A DNA stretch of 64,000 nt from NCBI RefSeq assembly GCF_003590775.1, contig NZ_QYUM01000004.1, positions 434,001 to 498,000 of the forward strand. Direction: 5' to 3'. This document shows positions 9,240 to 18,176 of this stretch, in pieces. The position numbers were made by a program, and so were the translations under genes. This stretch comes from Sphingomonas cavernae. Its GTDB lineage: Bacteria; Pseudomonadota; Alphaproteobacteria; Sphingomonadales; Sphingomonadaceae. Every line of letters begins with the position of its first letter. Within the stretch, counting starts at the first letter, position 1. The notes beneath the pieces were generated by a model. That model saw only the letters and a list, made by a program, of their open reading frames with translations, ran no database searches and was not told the origin of the DNA.

Positions 9240-10208
9240 ATGACCGATACCGAGAGGCTTCTGGCCGCCATTTCGCCCATCTCCGGAACCCGCGCCGCCG
9301 CCCCGCGGCTGAGCGAGGGCCGGGCCAGCCTGATCCTCGACGTAACCGGGCTTTCGGGCGATCAGCGACTGAAGATGGAGGCCGATATCAAGGCCGCGCT
9401 GCTTGCGCTTCCCGATGTGGCCGACGTCCGCATCGCGATGACGAGCGAGAAAAAGGACCGCCGCCTGATTGTCGTCGGCAGCGGCAAGGGCGGGGTCGGA
9501 AAATCGACCGTCGCCGCCAATCTCGCAATCGCGCTCCGGCAGGCGGGCGTCAAGGTCGGGCTGATCGACGCCGATATCTACGGCCCGTCGCAGCCTCGAC
9601 TGATGGCGACCGAGGGAGAACGCCCTCACGCCGAGGATCAGAAACTGATCCCGATCGACAGCCGCTACGGCATCCCTATGTTGTCGCTGGGCCATCTGGT
9701 GAAGCCGGGTCAGGCGATCGCGTGGCGCGGGCCGATGGCGGGCAACGCGCTCGGCCAACTCATCGACGCGCAATGGGGCGATGCCGAACTGCTGATCGCC
9801 GATCTGCCGCCGGGCACGGGTGACGTCCAGCTCTCGATGATCCAGAAGCACAAGCCTTCGGGGGCGGTGATCGTTTCGACCCCGCAGGATCTGGCGCTGA
9901 TCGACGCGACGCGCGCGATCGACCTGTTCAATCAGGCCAATGTGCCGATTATCGGGCTGATCGAGAATATGGCGGGTTATCAGTGCCCGCACTGCGGCGA
10001 GGTTTCCGACCCCTTCGGCACCGGCGGCGCAGAAGCGGCAGCCAAAAGCATGGGCTACCCGTTTCTGGGCCGCATTCCGCTCGACATCGCAATCCGCAAG
10101 GCGTCGGACGCGGGCACGCCCCCGGCGGCGAGCAATGCGGCCGAAGGCAGGACATTTCACGAAATCGCGGCACGCCTGCGTGAATGGTTGAACCAACCCG
10201 TGCACTGA
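9240..10208 (+). CDS. apbC: Mrp/ApbC iron-sulfur cluster carrier ATPase
   Basis: 322 residues. An N-terminal MIP18-like segment (about 1-85) is followed by the Mrp/NBP35 P-loop domain with the deviant Walker A GKGGVGKST and the DADIYGPSQPR motif. The cluster-binding pair CPHC is present in GYQCPHCGEV. The family transiently binds a 4Fe-4S cluster and transfers it to apoproteins in the cytosol. It is divergent from hflK across 61 bases. A palindromic repeat follows directly. Confidence 0.93.
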   Translation: MTDTERLLAAISPISGTRAAAPRLSEGRASLILDVTGLSGDQRLKMEADIKAALLALPDVADVRIAMTSEKKDRRLIVVGSGKGGVGKSTVAANLAIALRQAGVKVGLIDADIYGPSQPRLMATEGERPHAEDQKLIPIDSRYGIPMLSLGHLVKPGQAIAWRGPMAGNALGQLIDAQWGDAELLIADLPPGTGDVQLSMIQKHKPSGAVIVSTPQDLALIDATRAIDLFNQANVPIIGLIENMAGYQCPHCGEVSDPFGTGGAEAAAKSMGYPFLGRIPLDIAIRKASDAGTPPAASNAAEGRTFHEIAARLREWLNQPVH

Positions 10209-10221
10209 CCATTTATATTTG

Positions 10222-10314
10222 CGTCATCCCCGCGAAAGCGGGGATCCAGCGGATTTTCGGGATCGACAGCGCGGTTACAAGCATTGTCTGGATTCCCGCT
10301 TTCGCGGGAATGAC
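10222..10314. repeat. Palindromic intergenic repeat
   Basis: A hairpin TCCCCGCGAAAGCGGGGATCC at the left and TTCCCGCTTTCGCGGGAATGA at the right, with the two ends also complementary (GTCAT at the left with ATGAC at the right). It lies between mrp and the CoA-binding protein gene. The left hairpin may also stop mrp transcription, although it has no clear T tract. Confidence 0.7.
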
Positions 10315-10335
10315 AATGAAAGGAGCAATGAAGCC

Positions 10336-10764
10336 ATGCCCCTGACGCACGACGAAGACATTGCCCGATTGCTCGGCGACGCGCGCACGATTGCGCTGGT
10401 CGGGGCTTCGGATCGCCCCCACAGGCCAAGCAACCGCGTGATGAGGTTCCTCCAGGGTCAGGGCTACCGCGTGATCCCCGTCAACCCGCAAATCACCGGC
10501 GAGCATGTGCACGGCGAATTCGTCTGGCGCGATCTGTCGCAGCTCGGCGACCCGATCGACATCGTAGATATCTTTCGCCGCCCCGAAGCTGCGGGCGAAG
10601 CGGTCGATCAGGCGATCGCCATCGGCGCCAGGGCGGTGTGGATGCAGCTCGGCGTCATCAATGAGGCGGCCGCCGCGCGCGCCGAGGCAGCGGGGCTCAA
10701 GGTCGTGATGGATCGCTGCCCCGCGATCGAGATACCAAGGCTGGGGCTCCAGCCCGTCGGCTGA
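10336..10764 (+). CDS. CoA-binding domain protein (YccU type)
   Basis: 142 residues, a single Rossmann-type CoA-binding domain like that at the N terminus of succinyl-CoA synthetase alpha chains. Recognisable features are RTIALVGASDRPHRPSNRVM (nucleotide loop), YRVIPVNP and WMQLGVINEAAA. It is predicted to bind CoA or an acyl-CoA; the physiological role of the family is not known. AGGAG lies ten bases before the ATG, rather far. The stop abuts the stop of the convergent permease gene. Confidence 0.88.
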   Translation: MPLTHDEDIARLLGDARTIALVGASDRPHRPSNRVMRFLQGQGYRVIPVNPQITGEHVHGEFVWRDLSQLGDPIDIVDIFRRPEAAGEAVDQAIAIGARAVWMQLGVINEAAAARAEAAGLKVVMDRCPAIEIPRLGLQPVG

Positions 10765-11550
10765 TCACCCGGCCCACAGCATCTGCGCGACCGGGTTCTT
10801 CGGATCGGCAAGCAGCCGGATCGTCATTCCCACCGACATGACGACGAGCAGCGGGCGGATCAGCTTGCCGCCGAAGCGGATCGCGGTCATCGAGCCAAGC
10901 CGCCCGCCGACAATGCTTGCCCCCGCCATCGCGAGACCGAGCGTCCAGTAAATGTGCCCGCCGGCCGCCATCATGACCAGCGCGCCGATATTGCTCGCGA
11001 AATTCAGCAGCTTGGTGTTGGCGGTCGCGCGGATGAGCCCGAAACCGAGCAGCGAGATCAGGCTGATCGTGAAGAATGAACCGGTGCCGGGTCCGAAAAA
11101 GCCGTCATAAAAGCCGATCACCGCCGCAACCGCGCTATAGGCGGGGATCTCGATGCGGTGGCGCAGGTCGACTTCGCTCATCGAAGGCGACAGCAGGAAA
11201 TAAAGCGCGATCAGGATCAGCAGCCCAGGCACGAGCCCCGCGAGGAAGGACGGGTCTATCCACTGCACGACGAGCCCGCCCAGCGCCGAGCCGCCGAACG
11301 ATGCCGCCACCGGCCACGCCATCCGGCGCAGGTCGATATGCCCCGTTCGCCAGAAGGTGTAGCAGGCGGTCGCAGAGCCGAAGCTCGACTGGACCTTGTT
11401 GGTGCCGAGCGCCATTACCGGCGGCACGCCCGCGCCCAGCAAAGCGGGCAAGGTCAGCAACCCGCCGCCACCCGCAATCGCGTCGATAAAGCCCGCAATG
11501 GCGGCGATGGCTACGAGAAACAGGAAGGTTTCGGCGGCAAGTTCAACCAT
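10765..11550 (-). CDS. TSUP family permease (TauE/SafE type)
   Basis: 261-residue membrane protein with about eight hydrophobic segments. The N-terminal FIDAIAGGGGLLTLPALL motif and the second-half YDGFFGPGTGSFFTISLI motif are the two family repeats. Members move sulfite, sulfoacetate or other organosulfur anions. A CysQ-like phosphatase is encoded nine bases upstream on the same strand, which would be consistent with sulfur metabolism, but that link is inference. Substrate not determinable. Confidence 0.88.
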   Translation of the reverse strand: MVELAAETFLFLVAIAAIAGFIDAIAGGGGLLTLPALLGAGVPPVMALGTNKVQSSFGSATACYTFWRTGHIDLRRMAWPVAASFGGSALGGLVVQWIDPSFLAGLVPGLLILIALYFLLSPSMSEVDLRHRIEIPAYSAVAAVIGFYDGFFGPGTGSFFTISLISLLGFGLIRATANTKLLNFASNIGALVMMAAGGHIYWTLGLAMAGASIVGGRLGSMTAIRFGGKLIRPLLVVMSVGMTIRLLADPKNPVAQMLWAG

Positions 11551-11558
11551 TGCGCCGC

Positions 11559-12338
11559 CTAGCGAACGATCCCTGTCTCGGCGCGTTCGCGGAGCCGCTC
11601 GACCGCGGCATCGTGAATTCCCGGCGCCGCGGCAATCATCCCGAACGCCTCACCCTTGGTGCTGTTGAAACGCAGCGCGCCGCCAAAGGCATCGGTCACG
11701 GCCACCCCGGCCTCGCGCGCGATCAGCACGGCGGCGGCGATATCCCATTCATTGCCCCAGCGGATCGTGGCGACCAGATCGGCCTCGTCGGCGGCGACCA
11801 TCGCGATACGCAGCGCGATCGAATTGGGTTTTTCAACCGCGCTCAGGTCACTGTCGACCTTGGGTAGCGCGTCCGTTGGCACGCGTGCTCCGGCGAACTC
11901 GGTGCGACGACTGCCGACGAGCTTTTGCCCGTTGCGCCATGCGCCATGCCCCGCGACCGCGCGCCAATGTTCGCCGCGCGCGGGCGCATCAAGGACGCCG
12001 AGCACGGGCCGGCCGCCCTCCACCAGCGCAACCGACACCGCCCAGCCCGGCCGCCCGCGGATATAGTCGCGCGTGCCGTCGATCGGATCGACCACCCAGA
12101 CGCGAGGGACGAGCAACCGGTCGGGGTGGTCGGCGGTTTCTTCGGACAACCACCCGGCTTCGGGATCGATTTCCGTCAGACGCGTGCGCAATATGTCGTT
12201 GGCGGCAAGGTCGATCTCGCACACCGGATTGCCCGGCGCCTTTTCCCACTGCGCGAACTCTCCGCGCCAGCGGCCATGCGCCATCGCCGCCGCTTCGGCC
12301 GCTGCCGCGGCCACCCGGTCGATCAGCGCCTCAGCCAC
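11559..12338 (-). CDS. Inositol monophosphatase superfamily phosphatase (CysQ-like)
   Basis: 259 residues. Metal-binding motifs are visible: the SEETADH acidic site, WVVDPIDGTRDYIRG and WDIAAAVLIAREAGV. These define Li-sensitive Mg-dependent phosphatases; the specific member could be 3'(2'),5'-bisphosphate nucleotidase or histidinol/inositol phosphatase. The GTG start overlaps the pmbA stop by eight bases, indicating coupling. No separate ribosome site is evident, in line with reinitiation. Confidence 0.85.
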   Translation of the reverse strand: MAEALIDRVAAAAAEAAAMAHGRWRGEFAQWEKAPGNPVCEIDLAANDILRTRLTEIDPEAGWLSEETADHPDRLLVPRVWVVDPIDGTRDYIRGRPGWAVSVALVEGGRPVLGVLDAPARGEHWRAVAGHGAWRNGQKLVGSRRTEFAGARVPTDALPKVDSDLSAVEKPNSIALRIAMVAADEADLVATIRWGNEWDIAAAVLIAREAGVAVTDAFGGALRFNSTKGEAFGMIAAAPGIHDAAVERLRERAETGIVR

Positions 12339-13677
12339 CCGCGACCGTCATGCCATCGATGCGGAGTGTCGGCACGTTGCTCGCATAACGGAATTCTAGA
12401 TCGTTGGCGGGAATGAGCGCGCGGTACATATCCTTGAGATTGCCCGCGATCGTCAGTTCGGCCACGGGCCGGGCAAGTTCGCCATTCTCGATGAGGAAGC
12501 CCGCCGCGCCGCGGCTGTAATCGCCCGTCACGCCGTTCACGCCCATGCCGATCAGCTCGGTGACGTAGATGCCCTGTTTGATATCGGCCATCAGCGCGCC
12601 GGGCGTGACACTGCCGGGCAGCATGTGGAGGTTGCTGCTCCCGGCGCCCGGCGCCCCGCCGATTCCGCGCGAGGCGTGGCCGGTGGGCTCGAGCCCCAAT
12701 TGTCGCGCGGCGGCGGTCGCCATCAGCCAGCCGGTCAGCACGCCCTTGTCGATGATCGTGGTGTTGTGCGCCGCCAGACCCTCGCCGTCGAAGGGCCGCG
12801 AGCGCAGGCCCCGGACGCGGTGCGGATCGTCGACGATGGTGATGTCGGCGCCGAAGACCGCCTGCCCCAGACTGTCGAGCAGGAAACTGGTCTTGCGCGC
12901 GATCGCTGCGCCTGTGATCGCGCCTATCAGATGGCCAAGCAGTCCGCTTCCCACGCGCGGATCGAAGATCACCGGCATCGGCCCGCTCGCGGGGCGAACA
13001 GGATCGAGCTTGGCAATCGCGCGCTCCCCCGCCTGACGGCCGATAACGGCCGCGCCTTCGAGGTCGCTCAGATACCGCGCCGAATGATAGGCATAGTCGC
13101 GCTGCATCCCGCCGCCGTTCCCGGCGAGCACGCTGGCCGAGACGCCGTGTCCGGTGCCCGCATAGCCGCGCGCGAAGCCCGTGCTGGTGCCCAGAGCAAT
13201 GACGGTGCGGCTCGCGCTCGCGCCCGCGCCCTCGCTATTGGTTACACCGTCGACGCTGCGCGCCGCATCCTCGCATTCGAGCGCCCGCGCCCTGAGCGCG
13301 GCCGGATCAACCTCGGCGCCATCGTCGATATCGATTGCGGGGAGTTCGTCGCGCATGAGCCGTTCCTCGGGCGCGAGCGCGGCATAGGGATCCTCGGGCG
13401 CCTCGCGCGCCATCGCGACGACGCGCTCGACCAGCGCGTCAAAGGACGGGGATGAAAGCGCGGACGTGGAGGCGCTCGCCGATCGCTGACCGACAAAGAC
13501 GCGGAGGCCGATCTCCTCGCCTTCGGATCGCTCGACATCCTCGAGCGCGCCGAGCCGCATCTGCACCTGTGTGGAGGCGCCGCCGATATAGAGCGCGTCG
13601 GCGGCGTCGGCACCCGCCTTGCGTGCGCGTGCGACAAGATCGGCGACCTGATTTTCGGCTTGGGTTACGCTGAGCAT
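12331..13677 (-). CDS. pmbA: PmbA/TldE metalloprotease-related protein
   Basis: 448 residues, the usual length. It has the family core DFxRA-type C-terminal segment with GVTGDYSRGAAGFLIENGE and HMLPGSVTPGALM, the part that contacts the TldD partner. PmbA/TldE lacks the zinc site and works with TldD in proteolytic maturation of peptides and decay of antitoxins. tldD is not in the window. It is the first of a short leftward unit with the phosphatase and the permease. Confidence 0.92.
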   Translation of the reverse strand: MLSVTQAENQVADLVARARKAGADAADALYIGGASTQVQMRLGALEDVERSEGEEIGLRVFVGQRSASASTSALSSPSFDALVERVVAMAREAPEDPYAALAPEERLMRDELPAIDIDDGAEVDPAALRARALECEDAARSVDGVTNSEGAGASASRTVIALGTSTGFARGYAGTGHGVSASVLAGNGGGMQRDYAYHSARYLSDLEGAAVIGRQAGERAIAKLDPVRPASGPMPVIFDPRVGSGLLGHLIGAITGAAIARKTSFLLDSLGQAVFGADITIVDDPHRVRGLRSRPFDGEGLAAHNTTIIDKGVLTGWLMATAAARQLGLEPTGHASRGIGGAPGAGSSNLHMLPGSVTPGALMADIKQGIYVTELIGMGVNGVTGDYSRGAAGFLIENGELARPVAELTIAGNLKDMYRALIPANDLEFRYASNVPTLRIDGMTVAGG

Positions 13678-13708
13678 CAGCCGCGCTTAGGCCGAGCGCG
13701 ACGAAGGT

Positions 13709-14623
13709 TCAAGCAGCCGATCCGACCGCGCCGCAGGCAAGGAAGACGAGGAAGCCCGCAAAGCGGTTCGATCGGAATTTGATCAGGCCGTCGAGACCAT
13801 CTTTGGGATTCAACGTCGCGACCTGCCAGAACAGGTGCAGCGCCGCGGGAAACAGCGCGACGAGCGCAAGCGGATCTGGCCTGAGCGTCCAGATAGCCGC
13901 GGCCCAGAGCAGCACCGCGAGCGCATAGCAGGCGAACACGCCGCCGCGCACATGGCTGCCCATGCGCAGCGCCGAAGAACGAACGCCGATCAGCGCGTCA
14001 TCTTCGCGGTCCTGAAGCGCATAGAGCGTGTCATAACCGACCACCCAGAAGATCGACCCGGCGTAAAGCAGCAGCACCGGCACCGCGAGGTCGCCGCGGA
14101 TCGCAGCCCAGCCGACGAGCGCCCCCCAGGTAAAGACGAGCCCCAGCCAGGCCTGCGGCCACCAGGTGATCCGTTTCATGAAGGGATAGGCGGCGACGAG
14201 CGCGAGACTGCCCAGCGCGACGATCTGCGCAAAGGGCTGGAGCTGGAACAGTACCACCAGCCCGATCAGGCACAGCAGCAGCAGCCACACCCATGCCGCC
14301 TTCAATGAGATCAGTCTGCTCGCAAGCGGCCGGCTGCGCGTGCGCGCGACCTGCCGGTCAAGATCGCGGTCGACGATGTCGTTGTAGACGCAGCCCGCAC
14401 CGCGCATCGCGATGCTGCCAAGCAGGAACCAGAAAACCAACGGCCATTGGTGCGCCAGCCCGCCCGCGAGCGCCAGCCCCCATGCGCAGGGCCAGAAGAG
14501 CAGCCACCAGCCGATCGGCCGGTCGAAGCGCGCGAGCAGCGCGAAGCCGCGAATCTTTTCGGGGAGGACGCGCATAAGCCCGCGATACTGCGTGTCGGGA
14601 ACGATCTCGGATTCGCTCGTCAT
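13709..14623 (-). CDS. ubiA: 4-hydroxybenzoate polyprenyltransferase
   Basis: 304-residue integral membrane prenyltransferase. The first aspartate-rich motif NDIVDRDLDRQVARTRSRPLA and the second, DREDDALIGVRSSALRMG, are both present. It joins the polyprenyl tail to 4-hydroxybenzoate in ubiquinone synthesis. It is divergent from rsmE across 134 bases that contain a palindromic repeat, and lies 31 bases from pmbA on the same strand. Confidence 0.95.
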   Translation of the reverse strand: MTSESEIVPDTQYRGLMRVLPEKIRGFALLARFDRPIGWWLLFWPCAWGLALAGGLAHQWPLVFWFLLGSIAMRGAGCVYNDIVDRDLDRQVARTRSRPLASRLISLKAAWVWLLLLCLIGLVVLFQLQPFAQIVALGSLALVAAYPFMKRITWWPQAWLGLVFTWGALVGWAAIRGDLAVPVLLLYAGSIFWVVGYDTLYALQDREDDALIGVRSSALRMGSHVRGGVFACYALAVLLWAAAIWTLRPDPLALVALFPAALHLFWQVATLNPKDGLDGLIKFRSNRFAGFLVFLACGAVGSAA

Positions 14624-14653
14624 CGGGGCGTCCTATTCCGATCTCCATCGGCC

Positions 14654-14742
14654 GTCACCCTGAACTTGTTTCAGGGTCCATTCGGACTATCCGGACACGC
14701 AAGTGTTTTCGTATGGATGCGGAAACAAGTTCAGCATGACAG
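14654..14742. repeat. Palindromic intergenic repeat
   Basis: Long imperfect palindrome: the left arm GTCACCCTGAACTTGTTTC pairs with a right arm GGAAACAAGTTCAGCATGAC, and a small internal hairpin CTGAACTTGTTTCAG is also possible. It fills the divergent gap between ubiA and rsmE, so promoters of both genes must lie beside or within it. Confidence 0.7.
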
Positions 14743-14757
14743 CATCAAGGATTTTTC

Positions 14758-15510
14758 ATGCCCGCAACCCCTGCATGGCCACCCGAAAGCGCGCCGCGGC
14801 TGTTCATCGACGGCGAGCTCGGCGACGGTCAGGAGATTCGCGTCGATGGCGGGCAGGCGCATTATCTGATCTCGGTGATGCGGCTGAAGCAGGGACAGGC
14901 GGTCAAGCTGTTCGACGACCGGACGGGCGAATGGGTGGCCGAAGCCGTCGCGATCGGCAAGCGCGACCTGATCCTGAATGTAACCGCGCGGTTGCGTGAG
15001 CGCGAGGCGGTTCCCGACCTCTGGCTCTGTGCCGCGCCGATCAAGAAGGGCCGCGTCGACTGGGTGGCGGAGAAGGCGTGCGAGCTGGGCGTCGGACGGC
15101 TGGTGCCAGTGCTTACGCGTCGCACCGTGATCGACCGCGTCAACACCGAAAGGCTGCGCGCGCACATGATCGAGGCGGCCGAGCAATGCGGGCGCACCGC
15201 GCTTCCCGAAATGGCCGAGCCCGTGAAGCTGGCCGCACTGCTCAAGGACTGGCCCGCGGGGCGCGTATTGTTCTTCGCGGATGAGGAAGGCGGCGTGCCC
15301 GCGTTCGATGCGATGCGCACGCATCCCGGCCCTGCCGCCATTCTTGTCGGCCCTGAGGGCGGCTTCGACGAGGAGGAGCGCGCCGCGGTCCGCGCGCTGC
15401 CCCCGGCGGTGGGAATCACGCTCGGCCCGCGCATCCTGCGCGCCGAGACCGCGGCGGCAGCCGCGACGAGCGTCTGGATGGCGGCCGCTGGCGACTGGAA
15501 AACCGCGTAA
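14758..15510 (+). CDS. rsmE: 16S rRNA (uracil-1498-N3)-methyltransferase
   Basis: 250 residues, standard length. An N-terminal PUA-like domain is followed by a SPOUT knot with the characteristic AILVGPEGGFDEEERAAV and LGPRILRAETAA loops that bind S-adenosylmethionine. It methylates U1498 in the ribosomal decoding region. AAGG lies seven bases before the ATG. The 100-base gap to gshA holds nothing I can identify. Confidence 0.95.
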   Translation: MPATPAWPPESAPRLFIDGELGDGQEIRVDGGQAHYLISVMRLKQGQAVKLFDDRTGEWVAEAVAIGKRDLILNVTARLREREAVPDLWLCAAPIKKGRVDWVAEKACELGVGRLVPVLTRRTVIDRVNTERLRAHMIEAAEQCGRTALPEMAEPVKLAALLKDWPAGRVLFFADEEGGVPAFDAMRTHPGPAAILVGPEGGFDEEERAAVRALPPAVGITLGPRILRAETAAAAATSVWMAAAGDWKTA

Positions 15511-15610
15511 GCGCCTCATAAAAAACGCCTACCCCTTCACAAGTCGACCGCCGCCAACCATCTGCACATCCGCGCTGGCCAATGGGGGACGGCGCGGCTA
15601 AGGGCGGGCA

Positions 15611-16984
15611 ATGAGCACAAAGACGGTTTCAAATGGCAACGATCCGGTCATTGAGACCCGGGATCAGCTCGTCGCGGCCTTCGCCAAGGGTGAAAAACCC
15701 AAGGAAGACTGGCGCATCGGCACCGAGCACGAGAAATTCGTCTATTGCGCCAGCGATCATCACGCCCCCTCCTATGACGAGCCCGGCGGTATCCGCGACC
15801 TGCTTGGCTGCATGACTCAATTTGGATGGAAGCCGGTCGAGGAGAACGGCAACGTCATCGCACTGTCGGGTTCCGATGGCACCGTCAGCCTCGAGCCCGC
15901 CGGACAGCTCGAGCTTTCAGGCGCGCCGCTGGAGAATCTGCACGAAACCTGCGCCGAGACGGGCCGCCACCTGGAACAGGTGAAGGCGATCGGCGACAAG
16001 ACAGGCAAGGGCTTTCTCGGCCTCGGCATGTGGCCCGACAAGACGCGCGAAGAGCTGCCGATCATGCCCAAGGGCAGCTACGACATCATGCTGCGGCACA
16101 TGCCGCGCGTGGGCTCGCTCGGTCTCGACATGATGCTTCGCACCTGCACGATCCAGGTCAATCTGGACTATGCGAGCGAAGCCGACATGGCGAAGAAGTT
16201 CCGCGTCGGGCTGGCGCTCCAGCCGCTTGCGACCGCGCTCTTCGCCAATTCGCCCTTTACCGAGGGCAAGCCCAACGGCTTCCTTTCCTATCGCAGCCAT
16301 ATATGGTCGGACACCGACCCGCAGCGCACGGGCATGCTGCCCTTCGTGTTCGAGGACGGGTTCGGATATGAACGCTATGCCGATTACGCGCTCGATGTGC
16401 CGATGTATTTCGTCTACCGCGACGGCAGATATATCGACGCCGCGGGCCAGAGTTTCCGCGATTTTCTGAGGGGCGAGTTGCCCGCACTGCCCGGCGAGTT
16501 GCCAACCGAATCCGACTGGTCCGATCACCTGTCGACCGCCTTTCCGGAGGTTCGCATGAAGAGCTTCCTCGAGATGCGCGGCGCGGACGGCGGACGCTGG
16601 AACAAGATCTGCGCGCTCCCCGCCTTCTGGGTCGGGCTGCTCTACGACCAGAGCGCGCTCGACGCGGCATGGGACCTGGTCAAGGACTGGTCGATGGATG
16701 AACGCCAGTTGCTGCGCGATTCCGTCCCCAGGCTCGCGCTCGACGCGCCGGTTGCGGGCGGCCGCACGCTCCACGATATCGCGCCTGAGGTTCTCGAGAT
16801 CGCGGGTGCCGGTCTCAACGCCCGCGCACGACTCAACTCGTCGGGCGACAACGAAAGCGGCTTCCTCGACCCGCTGCGCGAGATCGTGGCGTCAGGCAAG
16901 GTGCCCGCGCAGCGCCTGCTCGACAAATATCACGGCGAATGGGGCGGCGACCTCAGCCGGATCTATGCCGAGATGAGCTTCTGA
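15611..16984 (+). CDS. gshA: Glutamate-cysteine ligase (plant/alphaproteobacterial class)
   Basis: 457 residues. WRIGTEHEKFVY near the N terminus, VSLEPAGQLELSGAP and the central MLRTCTIQVNLDYASEADM match the GCL class found in plants and alphaproteobacteria rather than the enterobacterial type. It forms gamma-glutamylcysteine, the first step of glutathione synthesis, in the cytoplasm. It supplies the cofactor for the glutathione transferase encoded earlier in the window, although the two are not linked operonically. The gene is convergent with a secreted-protein gene across 254 bases that carry a palindromic repeat. Confidence 0.95.
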   Translation: MSTKTVSNGNDPVIETRDQLVAAFAKGEKPKEDWRIGTEHEKFVYCASDHHAPSYDEPGGIRDLLGCMTQFGWKPVEENGNVIALSGSDGTVSLEPAGQLELSGAPLENLHETCAETGRHLEQVKAIGDKTGKGFLGLGMWPDKTREELPIMPKGSYDIMLRHMPRVGSLGLDMMLRTCTIQVNLDYASEADMAKKFRVGLALQPLATALFANSPFTEGKPNGFLSYRSHIWSDTDPQRTGMLPFVFEDGFGYERYADYALDVPMYFVYRDGRYIDAAGQSFRDFLRGELPALPGELPTESDWSDHLSTAFPEVRMKSFLEMRGADGGRWNKICALPAFWVGLLYDQSALDAAWDLVKDWSMDERQLLRDSVPRLALDAPVAGGRTLHDIAPEVLEIAGAGLNARARLNSSGDNESGFLDPLREIVASGKVPAQRLLDKYHGEWGGDLSRIYAEMSF

Positions 16985-17042
16985 CGCCCAGCCCTCAGCG
17001 TGGTCGGGCCGATGTCCGCTATGTCGTGGAAAGCTGAAATTG

Positions 17043-17166
17043 CTCCCCTCCCTGGAAGGGAGGGGCCGGGGGTGGGTGGCGAGCGAAGCGAGCCCCTTCA
17101 GACCTCCGTGTTTTGATCGCCGGACGGCGATACCCACCCCTAACCCCTCCCTTGCAGGGAAGGGAA
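17043..17166. repeat. Palindromic intergenic repeat between convergent genes
   Basis: Hairpins CTCCCTGGAAGGGAG at the left and CTCCCTTGCAGGGAAGG at the right, with the blocks GGGGTGGGT-like and ACCCACCCC-like also complementary over the whole length. It lies between the gshA and secreted-protein stops and may serve as a two-way terminator. The remainder of the gap (16985-17238) shows no other feature. Confidence 0.65.
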
Positions 17167-17238
17167 TGAAGGGCGCCACCAGCCGCTACCGACGGATGTC
17201 CGCCTTTTGGGTCGAAAGCGGACGCTTTCTGCCCCGAA

Positions 17239-18039
17239 CTATTTGCAGTTGCGCGGCCTTACCGAGTTTACCGAATAGACGGAGCCGCCGCGCGTGTTAA
17301 CGGTGATACATTGCTCGGAAGAGGCGCGCCACCAGGTCGTATAGCGGCCGTCATAGTCGGTCTTGTTGCTATCGGTGGTGACGAAGCCGCGGCGCGAGAG
17401 TTCGGTTTCGCCGTCGATGCGGCTACGGCCCACCAGATCATTGACGTTCACATAGCCGCCATAGCCGCCGCCATTATAATAACCTGGCCGATAGGACGTC
17501 TCGTATCCGCGCTGGCGTACGCCCGCGGCATAGCCCTCCGAATAGGCGTCGGTGCGCGAATAATTGTGATAGCTCTGGTTATAGAGGCCGTCGCGATAGC
17601 CGCGTTCATAGTCGCCCTCACGATTCTGGTCGTTATAGTGATTGCCGTCATCATGGTCGTGCGATTTGTGGCTGAGCGCGATCGCCCCGATCAGCGCCGC
17701 CGCACCGATCGCGACCGCAGCGGCGGTGCCGTCGCTGCCGCCCTTCTGATTGCAGTCGCTGGCGCCGGTCGACTGGATCGCGGCATAGCGTCCGTCGCTG
17801 GTCGTCACGCGCGCGCAGACCTTGCGCGAGGCGTTCCACCAATAGGTGTAGCTGTTCTCGCTGCCCTTGCGGCTATCGGCCAGATAATAGCCGCGCGCCT
17901 CGATCTGGCCCTCGGCTTGCCCTGCGCGGGCGCCGACAAGATCGGACAGGTCGTTGGGGGTGGCGGCCGTTGCCGTGACTGGATTGAGCATGATGAAAGT
18001 GACGGCGCATGCCGCTGCAGCCGAACCGAAAAGTCGCAT
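17239..18039 (-). CDS. Secreted protein with an internal tandem domain
   Basis: 266 residues with a signal peptide (cleavage near ATAA, about residue 26). Residues 33-96 and 201-265 are copies of one module: each starts DLVG, has E-x4-RG(Y/F), a YxxWW(N/R)AS segment, a cysteine five residues later and ends in a second cysteine, so each copy probably folds around a disulfide. Between them are a hydrophobic stretch (108-122), a His/Asp-rich segment and a Gly/Tyr-rich linker. I chose ATG 18039, which has AAGGA eight bases upstream. Homologous exported proteins of unknown role are plausible, but I do not recognise the family. Confidence refers to the gene, not a function. Confidence 0.8.
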   Translation of the reverse strand: MRLFGSAAAACAVTFIMLNPVTATAATPNDLSDLVGARAGQAEGQIEARGYYLADSRKGSENSYTYWWNASRKVCARVTTSDGRYAAIQSTGASDCNQKGGSDGTAAAVAIGAAALIGAIALSHKSHDHDDGNHYNDQNREGDYERGYRDGLYNQSYHNYSRTDAYSEGYAAGVRQRGYETSYRPGYYNGGGYGGYVNVNDLVGRSRIDGETELSRRGFVTTDSNKTDYDGRYTTWWRASSEQCITVNTRGGSVYSVNSVRPRNCK

Positions 18040-18176
18040 CGCGCCAGTCCTTCTCCGATGGAAATTCAACGCCTTTGCATTGGCATCGGAAGGGGCTGGA
18101 GAGTCAATCGCTTTTGACGCACTGCGTGCCTGTCATGGGCGCCCGCACCCGACGTCGTAAAGCTCGGCTGAGCCTG

